Of a DNA stretch of 5,259 nucleotides, positions 1 to 5,259 are shown piece after piece. The notes under the pieces were generated by a model. It made no database searches and had not been told where the DNA came from. It worked only from the letters and a program-made list of their open reading frames with translations. The stretch covers positions 1 to 5,259 of the forward strand of contig JABJFP010000164.1 of NCBI GenBank assembly GCA_018662715.1, in the 5' to 3' direction. The DNA is from Methanobacteriota archaeon. GTDB lineage: Archaea > Thermoplasmatota > Poseidoniia > Poseidoniales > Poseidoniaceae. Within the stretch, counting starts at the first letter, position 1; every line of letters begins with the position of its first letter. A program made the position numbers and the translations under genes.

Positions 1-518
1 ACATCCGTAGGTTGGAGCAGTTCCGCAGCACCAACTTCGCCAACACGACCGCCTGGGGCACAGACGACGTACCCCGTAGGTAGGGCTTCAACACCAAACT
101 TCTCCAAGTATGGAGCGCCTCGAATTTGTTCTCCGACCAAAAATTCTCGTTTTGTTGAATTCATGAGCATCATAAACGTGATTGCGTCCGCAGCCGGAGA
201 CAGGGCATGAGCGCCCCCTGGAAACAAAACTACGGGGATATCCCACTGAGATTCATCGCCTTCGGGGTCTTGGCTTGATGCGAACATTCTCAACTCAAAG
301 GCTTCTTGAATGGCTTGACACGTTGAATGGACAATGTTGTCGGGTGTGTCGGTTGATCCTCCAACGAAAACCATTTTGGAACCGGATTCTACAGCAACCA
401 TTGCCCTTTGGGCTGCTATATCGGGGCTTTGCTTTGCTGGATCAATCAGCGTGATGTGGCGAGCGGCGTGATTGCCTCTGCGCACTTTTTCCAAAACTGT
501 GGTCTCTCCGACGTGCAT
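1..518 (-). CDS. Geranylgeranylglyceryl phosphate synthase (GGGP synthase), 3' end outside window
   Basis: This enzyme makes the first ether bond of archaeal membrane lipids, joining geranylgeranyl diphosphate to sn-glycerol-1-phosphate. I translated 172 residues on the minus strand from the ATG at 518-516. Visible family motifs in order are HITLIDPAKQSP (residues 21-32; TIM-barrel strand 1, Asp26 expected to hold Mg2+), VFVGGSTDTPDN (50-61), the FPGG...LSPAADAITFMMLMNS block (99-121, product-pocket and phosphate-binding region) and LPTGYVVCAPGGRVGEVG (146-163). The last motif normally reads YLxVEPGG, so Ala154 stands where Glu is expected. An acidic polar stretch at residues 81-93 looks like an insertion before the FPG strand. 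The family is usually about 230-250 residues, so some 60-80 C-terminal residues lie beyond the left edge. The start was chosen because the N-terminus then has family length before the first barrel strand; the in-frame stop upstream is at 558-560. It is transcribed divergently from the ABC exporter. Confidence 0.88.
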   Translation of the reverse strand, partial: MHVGETTVLEKVRRGNHAARHITLIDPAKQSPDIAAQRAMVAVESGSKMVFVGGSTDTPDNIVHSTCQAIQEAFELRMFASSQDPEGDESQWDIPVVLFPGGAHALSPAADAITFMMLMNSTKREFLVGEQIRGAPYLEKFGVEALPTGYVVCAPGGRVGEVGAAELLQPTD

Positions 519-616
519 GGCCCTCGGTTCACCGTCACGGCGGGCAGGGCATAGGACTTACGCTAGCGAGCGATTTCAACGGGAGGCTTCTCAAAGCCCC
601 CCATCGTCCCAAGAAC
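519..616. promoter_or_regulatory. Divergent intergenic spacer between GGGP synthase and ABC exporter
   Basis: These 98 bases must hold the 5' regions of two divergently transcribed genes. I see no convincing TATA box on either strand, and the stretch is GC-rich compared with the spacer upstream of the rhodopsin. Its only clear structure is the hairpin at 581-602. No in-frame ATG, GTG or TTG lies in this spacer upstream of 617 for the exporter, which supports that start. No strong Shine-Dalgarno sequence precedes either start codon. Confidence 0.4.
581..602. repeat. Inverted repeat / hairpin upstream of the ABC exporter start
   Basis: GGGAGGCTT (581-589) pairs with AAGCCCCCC (594-602) across a four-base CTCA loop. 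This gives a nine-pair stem with one A-C mismatch (584/599). It ends 14 bases before the exporter ATG at 617. It could be a leader structure near the ribosome entry site, a protein-binding palindrome or a chance GC-rich fold. Its role is unknown. Confidence 0.4.
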
Positions 617-2401
617 ATGAGCGAGAGTGGGCCGTTTCGGCGATTGCTAACTTACATGAGTCCTCACAGGGCAACTATTCGGCTTGCTTCGTTCTGCTCG
701 ATATTCAACAAAATATGGGACCTCGCACCCCCGCTATTGATTGGATTAGCGGTCGATGTTGTTGTTCTCAAGGAAGATTCCCTGCTTGCGTCATATGGTT
801 TGGTTGACCCTTGGCACCAACTTATTCTCCTTTCTGTGCTTACTTTTCTCATATGGGGCCTTGAATCTCTTTTCGAATATTTTTATGGCATCTTGTGGAG
901 GAACTTGGCCCAAACAGTTCAACATGAACTACGGCTTGATACCTTTGACCATGTCCAACAACAGGGCATGGGATGGTTTGATGAGCGACAGAAAGGAGAC
1001 ATTCTCGCTATTCTCAACGATGACATCAACCAGCTTGAACGGTTTTTGGACAAGGGTGCAAATGATTTGCTTCAGGTGAGTACCACCGTACTGGTTGTTG
1101 GAGCCGTTTTCTTGATGATTTCATGGGAAGTTGCCCTTTTCGCTGTGCTTCCGATCCCCCTCATCGTGTGGGGTTCGTTCCGGTATCAGCGCAGTCTTGA
1201 GCCAAGATATGCAAAGGTGAGAAGCACCGCAGGAAAGATGAATGCACTTCTTGAAAACGACTTATCGGGAATGTCAACCATCCAGTCCTTTACCGCTGAA
1301 GAGCGCGAAATGAAGCGTGTTGAAGCGTTGAGTAACGAATACCGAGACGCCAACCGAGAAGCTATTCGCTTGTCTGCAGCATTTACACCACTTATTCGGA
1401 TGGCCATCCTTTGTGGATTTACTGCCACACTACTGCTTGGAGGTTGGATGGCCCTTGAAGGCACACTTGCCATCGGCGCATACTCCGTTCTGGTATTCAT
1501 GACGCAGCGACTTCTTTGGCCTCTTACTCGGCTGGGTGAAACCTTCGACCTTTACCAGCGAGCTATGGCTTCTTCCACTCGCGTATTGGACGTGCTCACC
1601 TCGCCTACAGAAGTCAAGCAAGGCGTGTATGAACCTGAATTAAAGGACATAGCAACTTCAAACATCGTTCTTAATGACGTCACCTTTGCTTATCCTGAGC
1701 GTGACAATGTTTTCTCCAATCTTAATCTGGAATTGAAAGCAGGGCATACAACTGGTGTTGTTGGCTCTACAGGCGCTGGAAAAACAACGCTTGTTCGTCT
1801 CTTACTGCGCTTTGCTGAGCCTACATCCGGGGAGATTACATGGTCGGGGGTTCCCATCCCAGATTGGAAGTTAAGCCATCTACGCTCGTCAATTGCAATG
1901 GTTGACCAACACATCACGCTATTTCCAACGACCATAATGGAAAACATTCGATATGGGAATCCTAACTGCACTGATGATGAAGTCAAAGAGGCCGCCGCTA
2001 CTGCGGAAGCAACCGGATTTATTGGAGAACTGCCTGACGGGTGGGATACCATGGTCGGAGAAGGTGGTCATCGGCTTTCTGGCGGTCAGCGTCAACGGCT
2101 TGCAATCGCTCGTGCTGTTCTCAAAGACGCCCCACTGTTAGTCTTGGACGAGGCTACCTCCGCCGTGGATAACGAAACTGAAGCCGCACTCCAGCGTTCA
2201 ATTGGCCGGATTTCAAAGGACAGGACAACGGTCATCATAGCCCACCGACTTTCTACAGTACGAAATGCGCATCGAATCTTGGTTTTTGAAAATGGAAAGG
2301 TCATTGAAGATGGAAGTCATGATGAGTTGGTTCAACTGAAAGGAACCTATGCTCGCCTCTGGGACGTGCAGACTGGAATTTCATCACCTTCCGTTCAATG
2401 A
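617..2401 (+). CDS. ABC exporter half-transporter (fused membrane domain and ATPase, multidrug/lipid exporter type)
   Basis: This 594-residue protein has the classic MsbA/BmrA/LmrA-type exporter layout and should act as a homodimer, or a heterodimer with another half, in the cytoplasmic membrane, expelling a hydrophobic substrate with ATP. The N-terminal ABC_membrane domain has six likely helices at roughly residues 20-50, 65-93, 152-170, 171-190, 252-280 and 283-303. The coupling-helix segment before helix 3 is MGWFDERQKGDILAILNDD (118-136). The ATPase domain is intact: A-loop Tyr359, Walker A GSTGAGKTT (383-391), Q-loop Gln431, signature LSGGQ (487-491), Walker B LLVLDE with catalytic Glu512, D-loop SAVD (515-518) and H-loop His543. 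Both ATPase sites of a homodimer would be catalytically competent. The ATG at 617 is the only plausible start and gives standard family length. It is followed by a T-rich tract and then the rhodopsin promoter. The substrate cannot be told from sequence; lipid, drug or peptide are all possible. Confidence 0.93.
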   Translation: MSESGPFRRLLTYMSPHRATIRLASFCSIFNKIWDLAPPLLIGLAVDVVVLKEDSLLASYGLVDPWHQLILLSVLTFLIWGLESLFEYFYGILWRNLAQTVQHELRLDTFDHVQQQGMGWFDERQKGDILAILNDDINQLERFLDKGANDLLQVSTTVLVVGAVFLMISWEVALFAVLPIPLIVWGSFRYQRSLEPRYAKVRSTAGKMNALLENDLSGMSTIQSFTAEEREMKRVEALSNEYRDANREAIRLSAAFTPLIRMAILCGFTATLLLGGWMALEGTLAIGAYSVLVFMTQRLLWPLTRLGETFDLYQRAMASSTRVLDVLTSPTEVKQGVYEPELKDIATSNIVLNDVTFAYPERDNVFSNLNLELKAGHTTGVVGSTGAGKTTLVRLLLRFAEPTSGEITWSGVPIPDWKLSHLRSSIAMVDQHITLFPTTIMENIRYGNPNCTDDEVKEAAATAEATGFIGELPDGWDTMVGEGGHRLSGGQRQRLAIARAVLKDAPLLVLDEATSAVDNETEAALQRSIGRISKDRTTVIIAHRLSTVRNAHRILVFENGKVIEDGSHDELVQLKGTYARLWDVQTGISSPSVQ

Positions 2402-2420
2402 AAACAGCGTACAGCGGTCG

Positions 2421-2435
2421 GTTTTGCCTTTTTTT
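2421..2435 (+). terminator. T-rich tract after the ABC exporter, likely archaeal terminator
   Basis: Two T runs, TTTT at 2422-2425 and seven T at 2429-2435, lie 20-34 bases after the exporter stop codon. Archaeal RNA polymerase commonly stops at oligo-T on the non-template strand without needing a hairpin, and no convincing hairpin precedes it here. It lies just before the rhodopsin promoter, separating the two units. Confidence 0.5.
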
Positions 2436-2459
2436 GCCGTAGTAAGAAAAAAACAGCAC

Positions 2460-2466
2460 TTTATAT
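2460..2466 (+). promoter_or_regulatory. Archaeal TATA box (box A) of the rhodopsin gene
   Basis: TTTATAT sits about 34 bases upstream of the rhodopsin ATG, measured from its centre. It is preceded by an A-rich stretch (2445-2453) that could contribute a TFB recognition element. Archaeal transcription usually starts about 25 bases after the box centre, which predicts initiation near 2488-2491 and a leader of under ten bases. No Shine-Dalgarno sequence precedes the ATG, which fits a leaderless or nearly leaderless transcript. Confidence 0.6.
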
Positions 2467-2497
2467 CCGCGATAACGCCGAGAACCTACCGAGAACC

Positions 2498-3373
2498 ATG
2501 ATAAAAGATAAGTTTTCTAAGACCACAAGCCTGCTTTTGATTGCCACTTTTGCCCTTGCAATGGCCGGAACGGTAAGCGCCGTAGACCCAAAGCCAATTG
2601 GTGCAGATGGTCTACCTGAATTCGTAACTGCCGAAGGTGCGACCTTGGAACTGGTTACCTTCTTCCTCTTCTTCGTAGGATACATCGCAATGGGAGCGGC
2701 TTTCGTCTTCTTCATGAGTGAGCGTAGTAACGTAGCCCCTGAATACCGAACAACAATGACCATCTCGGCATTGATTGTTGGTATTGCTGCTTTCCACTAC
2801 TATTACATGCGCGGAGTTTATGCAGACTACGGCACCGTTTCCATCGAATACCGATACATGGATTGGATCATTACTGTTCCATTGATGGCCCTCAAATTCC
2901 CGTCCCTCGTTGGAAAGGAAGCCATCACCGACGCAAAATTCCTCGGAATGGGCTTCACCGGTGTTTGTTTCACAGGTGCGCTCATCATGATCGGATTTGG
3001 ATACCTCGGTGAATCTGGCGCCCTTGGCGGCGCAGCTGGTGGATGGGCTGGTCTCATTCTCGGTGGCGTTGGCTGGGCAATGATTGTTGTCGCCACCGGA
3101 ACCCCTTGGTCTTCTGGAAAGGGCGTAGATAACAGCAAAATTGCACCTGAACTCATGTGGAGCGCAAACGCCCTCCGCTGGTTCATTGTTGTTGGATGGG
3201 TCATCTATCCTATCGGCTACCTCTTCAGTCCTGGAGCAGAGCTCGGCCTCGGTGACGGCAACCAAGAACTTCTTGCTGTGTTCTACAACATTGCAGACAT
3301 CATCAACAAGATCGGATTCGGTATTGTCGCATGGATGGGTGCAAAGAAAGCAACCGAAGCAATCGCAGCCTGA
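2498..3373 (+). CDS. Proteorhodopsin-type light-driven proton pump (archaeal-type, D-T-K motif)
   Basis: A 291-residue seven-helix retinal protein expected to pump protons outward across the cell membrane when illuminated. A signal peptide (basic MIKDKFSK, hydrophobic core 11-24, likely cleavage after VSA at 28) precedes helices at about 50-73, 88-107, 113-137, 147-168, 183-200, 221-243 and 256-281. Retinal-binding Lys271 lies in ADIINK (266-271), with Asp267 as second counter-ion. Helix C reads RYMDWIITVPLMALKF (119-134): Arg119, proton acceptor Asp122 and Thr126. Lys133 occupies the usual Glu donor position, and Met130 the green/blue tuning site (proteorhodopsin 105). His100 in FHYYYMRG matches the conserved proteorhodopsin His75 next to the acceptor. 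The D-E loop is about four residues longer than in the classic SAR86 protein and is Gly/Ala-rich. The gene has its own TATA box and a 3' hairpin, so it is probably monocistronic. No retinal-synthesis gene is adjacent. Pump function is inferred from motifs; the family assignment itself is very secure. Confidence 0.96.
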   Translation: MIKDKFSKTTSLLLIATFALAMAGTVSAVDPKPIGADGLPEFVTAEGATLELVTFFLFFVGYIAMGAAFVFFMSERSNVAPEYRTTMTISALIVGIAAFHYYYMRGVYADYGTVSIEYRYMDWIITVPLMALKFPSLVGKEAITDAKFLGMGFTGVCFTGALIMIGFGYLGESGALGGAAGGWAGLILGGVGWAMIVVATGTPWSSGKGVDNSKIAPELMWSANALRWFIVVGWVIYPIGYLFSPGAELGLGDGNQELLAVFYNIADIINKIGFGIVAWMGAKKATEAIAA

Positions 3374-3398
3374 ACATAATCAACATGTCCCCCCAACG

Positions 3399-3426
3399 AG
3401 GCGGGGCGGCTTAGGTCGTCCCGTTT
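3399..3426 (+). terminator. Strong hairpin after the rhodopsin gene, candidate terminator
   Basis: CGGGGCGGC (3402-3410) pairs with GTCGTCCCG (3415-3423) across a TTAG loop. This is a nine-pair stem including two G-T wobbles, extendable outward to 3399/3426 by A-T and two more G-T pairs. It begins 25 bases after the rhodopsin stop and is followed by only three T. It lies between convergent genes. As the wobbles are written, the fold is more stable in the plus-strand RNA than in the minus-strand RNA, which would have A-C mismatches there. It may end the rhodopsin message or protect its 3' end. Confidence 0.5.
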
Positions 3427-3442
3427 CACGGTGACAATTTGA

Positions 3443-3817
3443 CTACGCTTCAACGGCAGCCACTGATGTTGCTAAGGCAGCGCCTGAGTAGACACGTGTA
3501 CACGGGAACAATAACGCCAATCGAAAGTGATGGCTCAAAACTCCAACCTTTCCGTACCAGGTAGGGTGAGAGAATGAGCAAGCACTCGATGGAGCAGTGA
3601 GCCAGAGGATGCCCTCGGCATAACCTTCTCCATGTTCTGTGTTGTTCGTATCGCTACACAACCAGATGATTGAGGGAATACTCATGAACGGTATGGATAT
3701 GAGAAGGGCTCGTAAAGCACCAAATGCTTTGCAACCTCGCTTGCGCTGACGATCAACGCCCCACTTAGAATGCCCCTTGCCAACAGTGACAACCATGCCT
3801 TGGTTGGACAGTTGCAT
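3443..3817 (-). CDS. Hypothetical small membrane protein, two possible helices
   Basis: I do not recognise this 124-residue reading frame. It has a basic cluster RQRKRGCK (23-30) just before a hydrophobic segment (about 32-54), which by the positive-inside rule puts the N-terminus in the cytoplasm. A polar stretch with Cys54 and Cys80 (about 55-90) follows, then a weaker hydrophobic stretch (about 92-121) with two His near its start. It begins 24 bases after the acyltransferase stop on the same strand, so it could be the last gene of that string. Met8 (3796-3794) is an alternative start, preceded by a weak AAGG. Neither start has a convincing ribosome binding site. The other explanation is that 3374-3841 is non-coding or a decayed gene, since parts of the other two minus-strand frames also look protein-like. 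No function is assigned. Confidence 0.42.
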   Translation of the reverse strand: MQLSNQGMVVTVGKGHSKWGVDRQRKRGCKAFGALRALLISIPFMSIPSIIWLCSDTNNTEHGEGYAEGILWLTAPSSACSFSHPTWYGKVGVLSHHFRLALLFPCTRVYSGAALATSVAAVEA

Positions 3818-3841
3818 ACGCGCTCAATGAACCGTTTGTCG

Positions 3842-4912
3842 TCATTCCGTTTCGTTTAAACTGACAGATGGCGTGTCTTCAGATGCTCCAGCAGAGAGCC
3901 TCATGAGGTGCTCCAGTGTTGCCTTCGGTGCTATTTTGTACCATATCGACCCTACTACTATCCACCCCACGGTATACGCAAATACCACGGTCGACGACTG
4001 TGTCAGTGACCAGTCGTTGGTTTGATCTATTGTGTGAAAGAGGGCAAAGGGAACAAAATGGGCTACATAGACTGTGAGAGATACTCGCCCTGTCTGAGCA
4101 AGCAATTTTGCTTTAGAAAGAAAACGTAGTGAGGTGCTCCAAAAGAGGAGGACGCCCGTCATTGCCGCAACGAGAAATGGTGCATTCGATGGGAAGAACG
4201 TCAGTATAGCGTCTCCAGATGGAAGCGCCCAGGCTTGTTGAGTTGATACTGAATACGCAAGGGTAAGACTTGAGAAGATCAAACCAAAGGTGATGAATCC
4301 AGCGTAAAAAGAAGTAAGACTCTGTCGGTCCATGAGTTGTATAATACCACCTAATGAGGCAAAGAGCACCCATGGAAAGAGAGGATAAGTCCCTGTTAAC
4401 AGTAAATGGCTCACGGCAGTCGGGATGTCTTGTGTCTGCACACGAATACTCCAGATGCTTTCACCTTGAAGTTGAGGAAAGAAGAGGATGAATAAGCAGC
4501 ATAGTGCAAAAAAGGAAAGAAAAGATATGGCTGGGCTTTTGAAAGCAGTAAGTGGCCACGCCCAAAATGGCTTCAAGAGTACGAGAAGTCCCATCAAAGA
4601 GAGTACTCCTGGAGTAAACGGTTCAAATAAATGCGGAGCACTGATATTGACAAGGAATTGACAAAAAAACAAAAACGACGCCCGTGCCAGTCTTTGGCGA
4701 GAAGAAAGATTTGCTTTCATGAGCCCCCAACCTAAGAGAGTCACAAACAACGGTGCTGCCAAGCCTCCAAGGCCAGACACGATGTAGGCCAGAGGGGTGA
4801 TTTGGGATGAAGTAAGCGGATTCCAGGTAGCTGCTGCATGAACCATGACCATCAAGGCCACTGCAACGCCTCGTAATGCATCAATGTGGAGTTGGCGGCC
4901 TTCAGCCTCCAT
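3842..4912 (-). CDS. Multi-pass membrane protein, DUF418 / HGSNAT-like putative acyltransferase
   Basis: About 356 residues, mostly hydrophobic, with roughly ten membrane segments. The N-terminus LHIDALRGVAVALMVMVHA (8-26) is the signature opening of the HGSNAT_cat/DUF1624/DUF418 and related acyltransferase families, with a candidate catalytic His25. The middle motif GTYPLFPWVLFASLGG (173-188) and the late motif GRVSLTVYVAHF (275-286), followed by WYKIAPKATLEHLMR near the C-terminus, match the DUF418/YeiB style. Proteins of this superfamily are thought to move acyl groups from cytoplasmic donors onto sugars or lipids across the membrane; the substrate here is unknown. I prefer the ATG at 4912-4910 because AGGTGA (4923-4918, minus strand) lies five bases upstream, a good Shine-Dalgarno match. 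A GTG at 4921 would add three residues and overlap the purQ stop as GTGA. It is probably co-transcribed and translationally coupled with purQ. Confidence 0.8.
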   Translation of the reverse strand: MEAEGRQLHIDALRGVAVALMVMVHAAATWNPLTSSQITPLAYIVSGLGGLAAPLFVTLLGWGLMKANLSSRQRLARASFLFFCQFLVNISAPHLFEPFTPGVLSLMGLLVLLKPFWAWPLTAFKSPAISFLSFFALCCLFILFFPQLQGESIWSIRVQTQDIPTAVSHLLLTGTYPLFPWVLFASLGGIIQLMDRQSLTSFYAGFITFGLIFSSLTLAYSVSTQQAWALPSGDAILTFFPSNAPFLVAAMTGVLLFWSTSLRFLSKAKLLAQTGRVSLTVYVAHFVPFALFHTIDQTNDWSLTQSSTVVFAYTVGWIVVGSIWYKIAPKATLEHLMRLSAGASEDTPSVSLNETE

Positions 4913-4917
4913 CCGAC

Positions 4918-4923
4918 TCACCT
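4918..4923 (-). promoter_or_regulatory. Ribosome binding site deciding the acyltransferase start
   Basis: On the minus strand AGGTGA is complementary to the 3' end of archaeal 16S rRNA and lies five bases before the ATG at 4912. It overlaps the purQ TGA stop, so a ribosome finishing purQ would be placed to restart on the acyltransferase. This favours the ATG over the GTG at 4921, which lies inside the site. Confidence 0.6.
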
Positions 4924-5259
4924 GTTGGAACGAACGTGTTCAACCGCGTTACGGAAGAGTTGCAATCCTTCGCCTTCCCATCCGTCCATTGCCCCTGCAC
5001 CATGTGGTTGTGCTCCGTCTCGGGTATGGTGTGGATGGAGCCATTGAGCGTAAATTGCCTCGGGGTGAGGCATCAATCCAAAGACCAGCCCCGTAGAGTC
5101 GCAAATTCCTGCAATATTTCGCATGCTTCCATTCGGACTCAACGGATAAGGAAGTTGAACATCGGTTCGACCTTCTCCGACCGGAGTATCTGGATCTACA
5201 TAACGCACAGTAAGTTGGTTTGATGATGCCAAACGGTCCAAATCTTCCGAAGACGGCAT
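4918..5259 (-). CDS. purQ: Phosphoribosylformylglycinamidine synthase, glutamine amidotransferase subunit PurQ, 5' end outside window
   Basis: PurQ hydrolyses glutamine and passes ammonia to PurL, which turns FGAR into FGAM in purine synthesis. The window holds 113 codons of the C-terminal part. The family core is clear: VRYVDPDTP (18-26 of the fragment), LPYPLSPNGSMRNIAGICD (36-54) and LVFGLMPHPEAIYAQW (58-73), in which His65 and Glu67 complete the Cys-His-Glu triad of class I glutamine amidotransferases. The tail with a His-rich segment (74-86) and GLQLFRNAVEHV (98-109) fits the longer archaeal/bacterial PurQ forms. The nucleophile Cys and the true start are to the right of 5259; the Met at the very edge is probably internal, since PurQ proteins have roughly 220-280 residues. 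A C-terminal domain of a fused PurL is a less likely alternative. It leads directly into the acyltransferase. Confidence 0.9.
   Translation of the reverse strand: MPSSEDLDRLASSNQLTVRYVDPDTPVGEGRTDVQLPYPLSPNGSMRNIAGICDSTGLVFGLMPHPEAIYAQWLHPHHTRDGAQPHGAGAMDGWEGEGLQLFRNAVEHVRSNR

Noticed and set aside
472..807. Plus-strand open frame spanning the GGGP synthase 5' end, the spacer and the exporter start
   Set aside because: It overlaps two well-supported genes in wrong frames and its protein resembles nothing.
1690..2052. Open frame antisense to the ATPase domain of the exporter
   Set aside because: It lies wholly opposite conserved Walker A and Q-loop coding sequence and has no family features.
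2612..3265. Long open frame (217 codons) antisense to the rhodopsin
   Set aside because: Its translation is extremely polar (Glu, Asp, Asn, Ser, His rich) with no recognisable domain, as expected for the mirror of hydrophobic-helix codons; the sense strand is unambiguous.
3495..3504. Ten-base perfect palindrome CGTGTACACG
   Set aside because: It lies inside the putative small ORF, is single copy and short enough to arise by chance.
3374..3841. Possible retinal-synthesis gene (blh/brp) next to the rhodopsin
   Set aside because: The only open frames here are short, and none shows the long multi-helix, His-rich pattern of carotene dioxygenases of the Blh/Brp family.
3765..3845. Minus-strand 26-codon frame starting with ATG overlapping the acyltransferase TGA (ATGA)
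   Set aside because: The overlap looks like translational coupling, but the frame stops quickly and has no recognisable content. It could be the original start of the small membrane ORF if a frameshift occurred, which cannot be judged from one sequence.
4925..4945. Imperfect inverted repeat (GTTGGAAC ... GTTCAAC)
   Set aside because: It falls in the purQ C-terminal coding sequence, has a bulge and a short arm, and is explained by codon content.

Overview
The window reads as archaeal DNA, most likely from a marine planktonic Euryarchaeota of the Marine Group II type (Poseidoniales). The reasons are a geranylgeranylglyceryl phosphate synthase (an archaeal membrane-lipid enzyme), a proteorhodopsin-like pump with a TATA-type archaeal promoter and almost no 5' leader, and moderate-GC coding sequence. 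The lineage is inferred from gene content and motif style; there is no rRNA gene here to confirm it.

Layout, left to right. At 1-518 (minus strand) lies the N-terminal three quarters of a geranylgeranylglyceryl phosphate synthase; its C-terminus is beyond the left edge. A short divergent spacer (519-616) containing a GC-rich hairpin separates it from a complete ABC exporter half-transporter (617-2401, plus). A T-rich tract after the exporter is followed closely by a TATA box and a complete retinal-binding proton-pump rhodopsin (2498-3373, plus). A strong hairpin (3399-3426) follows the rhodopsin. The right side is a minus-strand gene string read from the right edge inward: the C-terminal part of the purine biosynthesis amidotransferase PurQ (4918-5259, 5' end outside the window), a multi-pass DUF418/HGSNAT-like putative acyltransferase (3842-4912) that starts within a few bases of the purQ stop, and a small putative two-helix membrane protein of unknown function (3443-3817).

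Functionally, the rhodopsin is the outstanding gene. It keeps the Arg, Asp, His and Lys residues of a light-driven outward proton pump. It carries Lys instead of Glu at the usual cytoplasmic proton-donor position, Met at the spectral-tuning position, a cleavable-looking signal peptide and a lengthened Gly/Ala-rich D-E loop. It looks like a self-contained transcription unit with its own promoter and terminator. No carotenoid-cleavage (blh/brp) or carotenoid synthesis gene is visible, so retinal must come from elsewhere. The GGGP synthase also shows Ala where the family normally has a conserved Glu. Nothing here forms an obvious new multi-gene system. The unexplained parts are the small membrane ORF, the acyltransferase linked to purQ and the two hairpins.
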